A stretch of DNA of 39,978 nt from Archaeoglobaceae archaeon (lineage in GTDB: Archaea; Halobacteriota; Archaeoglobi; Archaeoglobales; Archaeoglobaceae). This document shows positions 24,790 to 32,042 of this stretch, piece by piece (the stretch's first letter is position 1; every line of letters begins with the position of its first letter). The position numbers and the translations under genes are program-made. Under the pieces are notes generated by a model, which was given only the letters and a program-made list of their open reading frames with translations, searched no databases and was not told the DNA's origin. The stretch spans positions 1 through 39,978 of the forward strand of contig JASKJN010000008.1 of NCBI GenBank assembly GCA_030153385.1, given 5' to 3'.

Positions 24790-25476
24790 CTAAGATATAT
24801 CTTTATCCTCGAGTTCGTATTCCCTTACAATAGCGATCCCGCTACTCTCCCTCCACGATTTCTCCAGCTTTTTAATTGAAATTCTCTTTCTGAAAAGCGG
24901 AGCGTCGATGACCAGGGTCTCATATTCACCACCTTCTCCAGCTAAATTAACTCCATATCTCCTGTTCACTCTTTTCAACTCTTCAATACACTCGAGATCG
25001 ATTCTTCTACCCAAAAAGCTCTCATCAAGACCCATTGCGGACACACTGACTATTATGGCCTCAAAATCTGAGGCAACTTCCTTTAAAATCTTCTCGGGAT
25101 CCTCACCCCATAAAGGTGCGAACAGCTTAAAGTTTCCCCTCTTGCAGATACTCTCAATCCTTTTGAACTGATATCTTGAAGCGATTGCTCCGATACACAG
25201 AGCATCAACATCTAAGTCCATTAAAGCTTTTTCCAGCTCAAAAACCTCTTTTTCTTCCTCTCCAGAAACTTTAACCTTCAATAAAGGAATGTCAAGGCAT
25301 TTTGCAATTTCGTCGAGCATGTGCAGATTTACCGTATGGAACATGAAGGACTCCGGATTCATTGGAAATGCTCCCACGAGAACGAGTTCTTCTTTTGAGA
25401 CAAAATTGTTCTCCAAAATTTTATGTAAAGCCAAAATCGAGTCTTTACCACCGGAAGTCAGCACACCGACATTCAT
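24790..25476 (-). CDS. dph6: Diphthine-ammonia ligase
   Basis: A 228-residue N-type ATP pyrophosphatase that amidates diphthine on elongation factor aEF2 to give diphthamide. The PP-loop is LTSGGKDSILAL (residues 6-17), and the family features FMFHTVNLHMLDEIAKCLDI, ALCIGAIASRYQFKRIESIC and the C-terminal GVNLAGEGGEYETLVIDAPL are all present. GEGGEYE is diagnostic of the Dph6 group. It overlaps the alanine dehydrogenase gene by 4 bp and precedes queC, so ala, dph6 and queC probably form one transcript. Confidence 0.93.
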   Translation of the reverse strand: MNVGVLTSGGKDSILALHKILENNFVSKEELVLVGAFPMNPESFMFHTVNLHMLDEIAKCLDIPLLKVKVSGEEEKEVFELEKALMDLDVDALCIGAIASRYQFKRIESICKRGNFKLFAPLWGEDPEKILKEVASDFEAIIVSVSAMGLDESFLGRRIDLECIEELKRVNRRYGVNLAGEGGEYETLVIDAPLFRKRISIKKLEKSWRESSGIAIVREYELEDKDIS

Positions 25477-26441
25477 TCCAGCTCAACGAACTTTAAACTA
25501 ATTCCTGCAGATTTTCTTACTGCCTTCTCGTAGACAATTTTCGCCACTGCGATATCCTGAATCGCCAGGCCAGTTGAATCGAAGATCGTTATCTCATTCC
25601 CTTCCCTACCCTTCTTCAATCCCGCAATAACTTCGCCGAGTGTTGCATGGATATCCTTCTTCGATATAATTCCTTTTGAAACCGCAAAGTTGACTTCTCC
25701 ACCATGTAAAGCTTGTTGCATGTCATCAACTACTATTTTTGCCCTTTTGAGGATTTCAACTTCAAGCTCCTGCTTTCCCGGAGCATCCGCACCGATAGCA
25801 TTTATATGCATTCCATCTTTAATCCACTCATTCTTGACAACAGGCTTCGTTGATGGAGTCGTTGTAATGAGCACATCGCAATCGCAGACATCTTTAAGCT
25901 CTGTAAGCTTGCACTCCACACCCAGGGACTCACAAAACTCCTTGAACTTATCTTCAGCTTTCCTATTTATATCATAGGCCTTTACGAGCTCAACTTTACA
26001 AATTTCCCTGATCGCGAGCAGTTGATACCGGGCTTGCTTCCCGCATCCCACAAATCCGAAAGTTCTGCTGTCTCTCCTTGCAAGATGCTTCACCGCAACC
26101 CCGCCAGCAGCACCTGTCCTCAGGGATGTGAGGAAAGTGGCATCCATCACCGCAAGTGGAAAGCCATTCGATGGATCGTTCAGAATGAGCACTGCCATCA
26201 CAGAAGGTAACCCTTTCATCGGATTCTGTGGATGCGAGTTCACCCATTTAACTCCTGCGTAATCCATAATAAAGGCAGGCATTGCTCGAAAATCTCCTAT
26301 TTCAAGGCTGAGATATACCTTTTGGGGTATGAGTGCTTTGGAGAGGGCATGAAGCTTGAAAGCGTCCTCAACCGCGTCAATCGCTTCCTTCATTGTTATC
26401 AGACCTTTAACCTCTTCAGCGGAAAGAAGCAATGTTTCCAT
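25473..26441 (-). CDS. ala: Alanine dehydrogenase (ornithine cyclodeaminase family)
   Basis: A 322-residue NAD-dependent enzyme of the OCD/mu-crystallin family, the same length as the archaeal alanine dehydrogenase characterised from A. fulgidus. The Rossmann motif is FGFVGCGKQARYQL with a later acidic AYDINRK after the second strand. The substrate side includes KVYLSLEIGDFRAMPAFIMD, VKWVNSHPQNPMKGLPSVMA and TSLRTGAAGGVAVKHLARRD. Reductive amination of pyruvate to alanine is the likely reaction, although ornithine cyclodeaminase or another imine reductase cannot be excluded from sequence alone. It is the first gene of the unit with dph6 and queC. Confidence 0.88.
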   Translation of the reverse strand: METLLLSAEEVKGLITMKEAIDAVEDAFKLHALSKALIPQKVYLSLEIGDFRAMPAFIMDYAGVKWVNSHPQNPMKGLPSVMAVLILNDPSNGFPLAVMDATFLTSLRTGAAGGVAVKHLARRDSRTFGFVGCGKQARYQLLAIREICKVELVKAYDINRKAEDKFKEFCESLGVECKLTELKDVCDCDVLITTTPSTKPVVKNEWIKDGMHINAIGADAPGKQELEVEILKRAKIVVDDMQQALHGGEVNFAVSKGIISKKDIHATLGEVIAGLKKGREGNEITIFDSTGLAIQDIAVAKIVYEKAVRKSAGISLKFVELE

Positions 26442-26462
26442 GCGCTGAAGTATTGGAGAAGA

Positions 26463-26470
26463 TATTTAAA
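26463..26470 (+). promoter_or_regulatory. TATA box of the duplicated-domain gene
   Basis: TATTTAAA is about 28 bp before the ATG at 26495 and lies inside the longer frame that starts at 26432, which argues against that longer start. Confidence 0.5.
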
Positions 26471-26494
26471 TTTTCAGAAACCATATCTCTGCGG

Positions 26495-26920
26495 ATGAGA
26501 GAACTCGACTTCAAGACAATAAGGGAGGAATGGATGCACCTTCATCTTGACGACGGGACGGTAATTCGTTTTAAATCAGTTCTCACAAGAGTTTTTGACA
26601 CCGGGCAAAGAGATCCTCTTGGAGAGGTTATTTACCGGATTGACAGTCAGAACGTCGTGGTAGCAAGAGCCCCGGATGAGCTTAAAGGTCCTCCAAGTGA
26701 ATTCGTCCCGCCTATTCAGGAGATCGCAAAGAAGAAGAAGCCAACAGCGGTGAAGATAAGAGCGATTGTGGGCGATGAGTGGAACGAATATGAGCTTGAA
26801 GATGGAAGCAGAATAAAGATCAGGACAATAATAACGAAAGTTCTGAGGCTTGACGGTTATTTTGACGCATACGGAAATCCAATTTATGTAATTCAGTCGC
26901 AGATGGTCGTCGCAACCTAA
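26495..26920 (+). CDS. Small protein with two tandem beta-rich repeats
   Basis: A 141-residue protein of unknown function. It is an internal duplication: residues about 10-60 (EEWMHLHLDDGTVIRFKSVL, then GEVIYRIDSQNVVVA) align with residues about 90-141 (DEWNEYELEDGSRIKIRTII, then GNPIYVIQSQMVVAT). Each repeat has a DG turn between two strands, a TRV/TKV strand, a G-x-x-x-Y segment and a final QxxVVA strand. They are joined by a Pro/Lys-rich linker. The shape suggests a small beta-barrel dimer in one chain. It starts leaderless at 26495, is divergent from ala, and overlaps the convergent trmI gene by 4 bp. Confidence 0.75.
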   Translation: MRELDFKTIREEWMHLHLDDGTVIRFKSVLTRVFDTGQRDPLGEVIYRIDSQNVVVARAPDELKGPPSEFVPPIQEIAKKKKPTAVKIRAIVGDEWNEYELEDGSRIKIRTIITKVLRLDGYFDAYGNPIYVIQSQMVVAT

Positions 26921-27657
26921 TACTTCCTGCCGATCACTATATATCCAGTGTGCCAAACGCCGGTGGACGTTCTCGTGCCAACTCTTTTTATGTCCAAGTC
27001 TATGCGCAAAATTTCAAAGGCTTCAAGCTCTCTGAATTCATTTTTGCTCATCGCGTTGTATACTTCTCTTGTTGCCTCGATATAGGGATTGTAAACTGCT
27101 AAATAGCCTCCAACCCTCAAAATCTGCTTAGCTTTTGGCACGAAGGCAACATCATCCTTCATGTCCAAAACGACTAAATCGAACTCTTTTTTAAATCCTT
27201 CTGCTACAATTATGGCGTCTCCCAGTATCTGGTGGATGTTTTTCAGACCAGCGAGCTTGAAATTTCTCCTCGCGATCTTTGCAAAGTCCTCTCTTTTCTC
27301 AACTGTGACAACCTCTCCAAACTTGTTGAAGTATGCAAGGTATGCTGCGAGTATTCCGCTACCAGTTCCAGCATCAAATATCAGAGAATCTGGAGATAAG
27401 CCTGTGTAGGCGATTATTGCTCCAATATCCTTCGGCATTAGTGGTGTTGCCCCCCTTTTGAAATGCTTAAAGAATTCTGAGGGGTTGAAGGGGACAATTT
27501 TATACTCAACACCCAAATGCGTTTTCACTGATTCTCCGAATGACTTATTATTCAATTCACTCAGCTCTATTATTCCATGGTGCGTGTGCAGCTTCCCCCC
27601 AAACTTCTCGACGAGGAAGCTGTTCTTCCCTCTTGAAAGGACAACTGGAGGCTTCAT
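26917..27657 (-). CDS. trmI: tRNA (adenine-N1)-methyltransferase TrmI
   Basis: A 246-residue class-I SAM methyltransferase that makes m1A at positions 57/58 of archaeal tRNA, a modification that stabilises the T-loop at high temperature. Motif I is IFDAGTGSGILAAYLAYF, the acidic residue after strand 2 is in VTVEKREDFAKIA, and motif IV is FDLVVLDMKDD. The N-terminal small beta domain (LSRGKNSFLVEKFGGKLHTH) and RGATPLMPKDIGAIIAYTGL are typical of TrmI. It overlaps the upstream NAC gene by 4 bp (ATGA), so the two are co-translated. Confidence 0.93.
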   Translation of the reverse strand: MKPPVVLSRGKNSFLVEKFGGKLHTHHGIIELSELNNKSFGESVKTHLGVEYKIVPFNPSEFFKHFKRGATPLMPKDIGAIIAYTGLSPDSLIFDAGTGSGILAAYLAYFNKFGEVVTVEKREDFAKIARRNFKLAGLKNIHQILGDAIIVAEGFKKEFDLVVLDMKDDVAFVPKAKQILRVGGYLAVYNPYIEATREVYNAMSKNEFRELEAFEILRIDLDIKRVGTRTSTGVWHTGYIVIGRKY

Positions 27658-27983
27658 CCCTGCAGTTTCAGTAAAGCTTCTGCTATGTCTCCTTTTGCCT
27701 CGATTAAAGCCCTTTTCGCAGTCTCTTCATCCACCTTAGCCTGTTCCATCACAAGCTTTATGTCTTCCTCGCTTATCTCTGGCGCAGTTTTAACGATCTC
27801 GTATTCCCCCATAACCTGAAATGTCTCCATCCCCTTTGCGGAGATCTTTGTTACATTTGGATTTCTGAAAATGATTTCTTCAGTGCTCGTCTTTATTATC
27901 ACTTCTTTCGCATCGAGTTCTTCCATCTCAATGCCCATCTGCTTCATCATCTTCTTCATCTGCTTTGCGTTTATTGGAAGCAT
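27654..27983 (-). CDS. nac: Nascent polypeptide-associated complex protein
   Basis: A 109-residue archaeal NAC that binds nascent chains at the ribosome exit as a homodimer. It begins MLPINAKQMKKMMKQMGIEM, followed by the NAC beta domain (VIIKTSTEEIIFRNPNVTKI, residues about 28-75) and a C-terminal UBA domain (EEDIKLVMEQAKVDEETAKR, residues about 72-109). All parts are of normal length. It is the first gene of a two-gene unit with trmI and is divergent from the tRNA-Phe gene. Confidence 0.95.
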   Translation of the reverse strand: MLPINAKQMKKMMKQMGIEMEELDAKEVIIKTSTEEIIFRNPNVTKISAKGMETFQVMGEYEIVKTAPEISEEDIKLVMEQAKVDEETAKRALIEAKGDIAEALLKLQG

Positions 27984-28065
27984 GGATCGAGATGTCTGAA
28001 TAAGTTAAAATACTTTGCACTTCATAGGGCGAAAAATAAAAATACTCAGCCAATACTTATCTTGA

Positions 28066-28139
28066 GCCCGGGTAGCTCAGCCTGGGAGAGCGTGCGGCTG
28101 AAGACCGCATAGTCGCCGGTTCAAATCCGGCTCCGGGCA
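28066..28139 (+). tRNA. tRNA-Phe(GAA)
   Basis: Acceptor stem GCCCGGG/TCCGGGC (one G-U), D-arm GCTC...GAGC, anticodon stem TGCGG/CCGCA with loop CTGAAGA (anticodon GAA), T-arm GCCGG-TTCAAAT-CCGGC and discriminator A. There is no intron and no encoded CCA. The promoter element GCGAAAAATAAAAATA (28029-28044) is about 30 bp upstream. Confidence 0.96.
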
Positions 28140-28242
28140 TACTTTTAAAATCTCATTGACCTTCCGAAGTCCGATTCACTGCAAATCTTCATCAAAGTAT
28201 AGGAAAAGAAAAATTTTTTAAATCTATAATCCAACCTTTTTT

Positions 28243-29415
28243 ATGCGTTTCCCGATCGTCGCGGTGCTGGTTCTTTCACTAATAGCCTCTGCAATGGCTC
28301 TGGAGACCTTGGATGCAAGCAACTTTAGCTTCGAGATTAAGATCTCCCCTGAGAAGGATTATTACTTTGTCGGAGATGAAATTCAAATAAGTTATACCAT
28401 TTATCCAAAATCGAGCTCTGACAAGCTGAAGATTGGCGGTGAACAGGGAAATCCAAGGACTTACTCTTTCAAAACTCCTCTGCTGGACCCAAGCGGGTAT
28501 TGGGAAGTTAAGTATCCGGGTGTTTCGGCAGTGAAACAGGATTTTAAAGGATCTTCCTTCTCGATCGAGGTGAAGTACTACTCAATCGAAGAGAAGGGGT
28601 GGGAGGGAGTCGATTATATTCTTGTGAATCTCACAGGGAAAGTTCCTGATACTGATTTGAGGATCAAAGAGCTCGAGGTTTTAAATGCGACAGCGGAAGA
28701 GGTTAAAAGTGGTGCGTTAAAGTCTGTGAAGATCAAAGTTGTCAATAAAACTGCATTTTTAGCAGATTTAAATTCGCTTAAAAACAAATTGTCTGAGACA
28801 AGAAGCAATTTAGACCGTGAAGGTATAAAGTACGATGATAAGGAGTTCCAAAATGCTGAGGATCTTCTTAGCTCAGCGGAAAAAGACCTAAATGCCGGGA
28901 ATTATGGTTCTGCTGACGAGAAGCTTAAGAGTGCGGAAGAGAAGATCTCGAACTTGACAAGCTTAGCAGATAAAATCAGAGCGGAAGAGATTTACGGAAA
29001 GCTAAGTGAAATTATGGACAATATAACAGGTAAGCTTGAGGAATTGCAAATCCTGATCCAAGCTCTCAAGGGAACAGAAAATTTCACGAATTTGAGCTCG
29101 AATTATGCGAGTCTGAAGTCAAGTGCTGATAGTCTGAAGAGCAAACTTCAGAGCATAGGGAATTATCTCGAGCAGGGGAATTTCGCAAGGGCTTATGAGG
29201 AGGCGAAGAAAATAGAGAACAGCGTTTATAAATTAAAAGAAGATGTAGAGAAACTATACTCAGAAGTCTCTGCCACGCAGAACTCTGGAGGGTTCGACTT
29301 CATATCCGCACTGAAATCCTACCTGATCTACATCGTGGCAGTGTTCCTTGTGCTCTTGCTGGTCTTTGCGATCACTCGATTTAGAAAGAGAAGGAAATGG
29401 GACGAGTTGAGGTAG
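28243..29415 (+). CDS. Surface coiled-coil protein with C-terminal membrane anchor
   Basis: A 390-residue exported membrane protein. Residues 1-19 are a signal peptide (MRFPIVAVLVLSLIASAMA). Residues 25-140 form a beta-rich, Ig-like extracellular domain (ISPEKDYYFVGDEIQISYTI). Residues 165-345 are long helical repeats with Leu/Ser heptads (SETRSNLDREGIKYDDKEFQ, LKSAEEKISNLTSLADKIRA) that would make a stalk. Residues about 357-380 are a single membrane helix (YIVAVFLVLLLVFAI), followed by a basic cytoplasmic tail RFRKRRKW. The architecture resembles archaeal S-layer-associated or adhesion-type proteins. It stands alone after tRNA-Phe, with an AT-rich promoter at about 28208-28220. The specific family is not recognised. 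Confidence 0.8.
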   Translation: MRFPIVAVLVLSLIASAMALETLDASNFSFEIKISPEKDYYFVGDEIQISYTIYPKSSSDKLKIGGEQGNPRTYSFKTPLLDPSGYWEVKYPGVSAVKQDFKGSSFSIEVKYYSIEEKGWEGVDYILVNLTGKVPDTDLRIKELEVLNATAEEVKSGALKSVKIKVVNKTAFLADLNSLKNKLSETRSNLDREGIKYDDKEFQNAEDLLSSAEKDLNAGNYGSADEKLKSAEEKISNLTSLADKIRAEEIYGKLSEIMDNITGKLEELQILIQALKGTENFTNLSSNYASLKSSADSLKSKLQSIGNYLEQGNFARAYEEAKKIENSVYKLKEDVEKLYSEVSATQNSGGFDFISALKSYLIYIVAVFLVLLLVFAITRFRKRRKWDELR

Positions 29416-29447
29416 GCGAAATAAAATTAGAATTATTAAAAATTAAT

Positions 29448-29843
29448 TTATTTTACACATATAACTGGCTGGTTTGAATTTAGGATTACATCCTGAGCGA
29501 CACTGCCAAAAATGACTTTTCCAGCCGGTCTCCTTTTTCTGACTCCTATGATTATCAAACTTGCTTTTATCTCATTTGCGAACTCCACTATATCTTCTGC
29601 AGGCTCTTTTCCCCTCACAAGGAGTTTTTTCTCGCATTCAACTCCTGCATTTTTTGCCATTTCCTCTGCCCAATTAAGAAGCTCTTCACCTGCATCGATC
29701 TCCTTTTGCGTCGTTTTATCCCCACCAAACAGCGAGTGGAGGAAATATAGCTTTTCTTTTCTAAGTTTTGCTTCTTCGATCGAGAAATTCACAACTCTTT
29801 CTGACCTTTTTGACTTTTCATCTAATGCCACTACGATAGCCAT
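29448..29843 (-). CDS. Universal stress protein (UspA family)
   Basis: A 131-residue single-domain Usp. It has MAIVVALDEKSKRSERVVNF for the first strand and helix, an internal GEELLNWAEEMAKNAGV helix, and the ATP-binding signature IIIGVRKRRPAGKVIFGSVA, followed by QDVILNSNQPVICVK. The G-2x-G-9x-G(S/T) pattern is partly changed (GVRKRRPAGKVIFGS), yet the KVIFGSVAQDVI part is standard. Usp dimers bind ATP or AMP and are induced by stress; the partner is unknown. This is the last clear core gene before the accessory region. Confidence 0.9.
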   Translation of the reverse strand: MAIVVALDEKSKRSERVVNFSIEEAKLRKEKLYFLHSLFGGDKTTQKEIDAGEELLNWAEEMAKNAGVECEKKLLVRGKEPAEDIVEFANEIKASLIIIGVRKRRPAGKVIFGSVAQDVILNSNQPVICVK

Positions 29844-30463
29844 GAAGAAAAAATTATGTCAATTTAATAAACTTTTCGCAGTTTTTATCAACTGGGCTAA
29901 ATTTTTATATCTCCTGCCTTTGATGTCTCTTGCTATTCTCTTCTCTAATTTCTTCCTTTCTGAGCTCAGGACTTAAAGCCTTTTAACAGTAACAATTGCT
30001 TTGCAACATATCTTCAATTCTTCTGGGTCTACATCCAAGACTTCGAGGTTCATTCTGAGTCCACCAACGGTGGTTAGCTTTTAAAAGCTTCTCTTGCCAC
30101 ATAAACTTTTCCTGGATACTTCTTCCAAAAAGCTGTAATCCAAGAAGAATCGGTTGTAATCCTCAAAGGGTATTTCGGAGCTGAATCGAATTTAAAAGAT
30201 ATGTCTCGTCCCACCATTAATACCAACTGGAGGATTAGAAGGGCTATAGAAATTGCGCTTTTTATAAAACCATCAAGATGATAAGCCAGAAAATGTTCTG
30301 GTTAAAAAGAGATTTGGACATTTTATCTCTTCCATTCACCATGCTACACAAGTGGGATGACAACACAAAGTTTTTAAGTTCAAAGCTTAATGACTTTTCG
30401 CCTACAAATGCGTGTGTAAACGCAGAGGGAAAAATTTAAACTTCGCGTGAAAGACTACAATAA
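29844..30463. other. Gene-poor 620-bp stretch before tRNA-Lys
   Basis: No intact gene is visible. The stretch holds short broken minus-strand reading frames (listed separately), the hairpin CCACC-AAC-GGTGG (30061-30073), a perfect palindrome AGCTTTTAAAAGCT (30076-30089), and the tRNA-Lys promoter AAAATTTAAA (30431-30440). It looks like decayed sequence beside an integration site. Confidence 0.5.
29973..30335 (-). pseudogene. Possible decayed gene with three in-frame stops
   Basis: From an ATG at 30335, which follows GGTGA, to a TAA at 29973 there are 121 codons in one frame, broken by three internal stops. The pieces read like protein: IRFSSEIPFEDYNRFFLDYS, FLEEVSRKSLCGKRSF and a final LRMNLEVLDVDPEELKICCK. 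A second overlapping minus-strand frame is open for about 73 codons and reads LRITTDSSWITAFWKKYPGK, so past frameshifts are possible. No family is recognised. In AT-rich DNA a frame with three stops in 120 codons is not rare, so confidence is low. Confidence 0.28.
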
Positions 30464-30841
30464 GGGCCGGTAGCTTAGCCAGGAAGAGCGCGGGACTCTT
30501 AATCCCGCAGTCGTGGGTTCAAATCCCTCCCGGCCCGTCTCGGATTTTGATATTAAGACGAAAGCGGATTGAATTTGGTTTTTCGAGCCTTCCACGAGCT
30601 TCTCTATGAATTTTGAGATATTTGAGACGTTTTGTTTGAGCCAATCGTGAAGCTCTTTGGAAATCCTAACGTGTAAGTCCTTTCTGCTGGCTTCTTTTTC
30701 CGATTGGAGCCTTCTGACGGATTCCGATTTTGTTCCAGTTTGAACCATGTGGAACATATATTTTGAAGTTAAAAAAAGGTTTCCTGATGATTTCGCAGTT
30801 TTCTTTAATTTCAGAAGCTTTTCTGTCTCATTTGGGTTCAT
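30455..30841 (-). CDS. Putative N-terminal fragment of an SSV-type integrase, int(N)
   Basis: A 128-codon frame reading leftwards into and through the tRNA-Lys gene. Residues 1-100 are basic and contain a ribbon-helix-helix-like stretch (LHVRISKELHDWLKQNVSNI). From about residue 103 the sequence is translated tRNA antisense: GREGFEPTTAGLRVPRSSWL. In SSV1 the integrase gene contains its attP as an in-frame copy of the tRNA-Arg 3' half, giving a comparable PPGFEPGTSGSGGG; on integration the gene is split and int(N) stays attached to the intact tRNA. The position, direction and reading frame here fit that arrangement. The catalytic part (R, HxxR, Y) would be at the far end of the element. The alternative is an unrelated RHH protein whose frame happens to run into the tRNA. 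Confidence 0.5.
   Translation of the reverse strand: MNPNETEKLLKLKKTAKSSGNLFLTSKYMFHMVQTGTKSESVRRLQSEKEASRKDLHVRISKELHDWLKQNVSNISKFIEKLVEGSKNQIQSAFVLISKSETGREGFEPTTAGLRVPRSSWLSYRPLL
30464..30537 (+). tRNA. tRNA-Lys(CUU), probable integration site
   Basis: Acceptor stem GGGCCGG/CCGGCCC, D-arm GCTT...GAGC, anticodon stem CGGGA/TCCCG with loop CTCTTAA (anticodon CUU), T-arm GTGGG-TTCAAAT-CCCTC and discriminator G. The T-stem has a U-U mismatch at its second pair, unusual for an otherwise perfect tRNA. The TATA-like AAAATTTAAA is about 28 bp upstream. The accessory region begins at its 3' end. Confidence 0.93.
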
Positions 30842-30978
30842 GCTTTTAAGAATTCAGCAGATTCAGGAATTTAATAAAATATAAATGATGTTTTTCAACA
30901 TCTTTCGTGGCGACAATGCAAAACAGCAGTTCTTACTTATCGAATCCTTTTTTTCACTTCAACCTACTATCTCATATA

Positions 30979-31198
30979 ATGAGTGTAGCAGGTGGTTGTT
31001 GGGTAAGTGTTAAGGTTCCGAAAGAGCTTGCAGAGATCCAAAAAACAGCAAAAAACCAGCTACGTTTCTCATATGGGGTTTGTCAGATACGCAATCATAA
31101 GAAGCTTGGAAAAACCAAGAAACTGCTTTCGAACTCCAAGTTTGTGTTTGTGTGGATCTTGTTTAAGAGATGAGAAGGAAGAGGTGAATGGAAAATGA
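30979..31198 (+). pseudogene. Possible frameshifted ribbon-helix-helix gene
   Basis: One frame gives WVSVKVPKELAEIQKTAKNQ, the strand and first helix of an RHH (antitoxin-like) protein; a second frame a few codons later gives TSYVSHMGFVRYAIIRSLEK, which looks like the matching second helix. Joined by a frameshift they make a typical 45-residue RHH domain. Neither frame alone is a plausible protein: the first drifts into low-complexity sequence and the second lacks a strand. Probably the remnant of a regulator or antitoxin in the integrated element. Confidence 0.35.
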
Positions 31199-31230
31199 GG
31201 CTTGCAGAGAAATTATCTGCTTGCAGAATT

Positions 31231-31318
31231 CTTACAAACTGCAAAAACTTAATTCTATATTTATCTTATATTTCTAAAACTCTTACAAGTTATATATTCG
31301 GAAAGAGAATTGTTACAA
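31231..31318 (+). promoter_or_regulatory. CTTACAA repeats around a TATA box
   Basis: CTTACAA occurs at 31231-31237 and 31282-31288 and GTTACAA at 31312-31318, on both sides of TTATATATT (about 31289-31297). This resembles an autoregulated promoter for the DNA-binding gene at 31398. The transcript would have a leader of about 75 nt with a GGAGGA ribosome site (31386-31391). Confidence 0.4.
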
Positions 31319-31397
31319 GCAACAATTCTGAAAGCTTCAACAAAACTGTTTGGAAAAGAGCTTCTCTTTCTGTTAATACTATCTTGGAGGAGATTTT

Positions 31398-32015
31398 ATG
31401 GATAAGAAAACGATAAGCGTTAAGGTCGATTCTAAAGTCTGGCAGGACTTCAAGAACTACGTTCTTTCCAAATACGGTCAGCTTTGGCGTTTTCTGGGAC
31501 ATGAAGTTACGGATGCTCTGAAGTTCTACCTGTCCCATATCATCTCTGCATGCGATGCACAGATACACAGAAATCAGAAGGACGAATTTGCAGCAGATAG
31601 AAAAATAAAAAAGCATCATAAATTAATTGAGTGGATTTCGCAGTTCGAGGAAATACCGAGCTACGAGTTGAGAAAGTACATAAACGAGAACTTTGGAATA
31701 GATAGGAGAACTGAAGAGAAATATTTGGAGTATCTGTTAATGAATGGTTTCATAGAAGCTGTTGCTGAGAACAAGGCTAATGGCATCACGATTTACAGGG
31801 TTAACAACGAGATCGTAAACAAGTATCTAAACAAAGGGAAAAAAGAGCAATTCGAAACAGAGAAAGCGGATATAATCGAGTTTTGCATGCAGAGACACGA
31901 GATGGGGGATTCAATCAAGGAGATAAAAGACAAGCTTGCAGAGATGGGAACGGATCTTCCGGAGAAGGCGATAAGGAATCTCATAAAGAAGGGAAACAAG
32001 ATGGAAAATTTATGA
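31398..32015 (+). CDS. DNA-binding protein A: RHH-like plus winged-helix domain
   Basis: A 205-residue protein with a GGAGGA site before its ATG. Residues 1-50 (KKTISVKVDSKVWQDFKNYV) look like a ribbon-helix-helix domain, with HEVTDALKFYLSHI closing it. Residues about 75-145 resemble a small winged helix: HKLIEWISQFEEIPSYELRK, NENFGIDRRTEEKYLEYLLM. The C-terminal 60 residues (KADIIEFCMQRHEMGDSIKE) form another helical, HTH-like unit absent from its neighbour. The next gene, at 32043, is a shorter paralogue with the same first two domains. The family is not one I recognise. Its place beside an iteron-like array suggests a replication, copy-control or partition role in the element; this is inference. 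Confidence 0.68.
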   Translation: MDKKTISVKVDSKVWQDFKNYVLSKYGQLWRFLGHEVTDALKFYLSHIISACDAQIHRNQKDEFAADRKIKKHHKLIEWISQFEEIPSYELRKYINENFGIDRRTEEKYLEYLLMNGFIEAVAENKANGITIYRVNNEIVNKYLNKGKKEQFETEKADIIEFCMQRHEMGDSIKEIKDKLAEMGTDLPEKAIRNLIKKGNKMENL

Positions 32016-32042
32016 TTTGAATTTGAAAGGAGGTGTTTTTTG

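Larger units (their letters stand above)
30842..31397. other. Gene-poor 556-bp stretch with a decayed gene and an operator region
   Basis: There is no intact convincing gene. It contains a degraded ribbon-helix-helix-like gene (about 30979-31198) and a promoter region with CTTACAA repeats before the gene at 31398. Confidence 0.5.

Noticed and set aside
30061-30089. Hairpin and 14-bp palindrome as ends of an insertion sequence
   Set aside because: No matching inverted copy, target duplication or recognisable transposase is present nearby.
30464-30537. The peptide GREGFEPTTAGL as an independent conserved protein motif
   Set aside because: It is a translation of tRNA antisense, a common artefact. 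I keep it only as evidence for an att site inside an integrase frame.
30907-31198. Intact plus-strand genes of 88 and 63 codons
   Set aside because: Only short parts look coding, in two different frames; a frameshifted RHH remnant explains them better.
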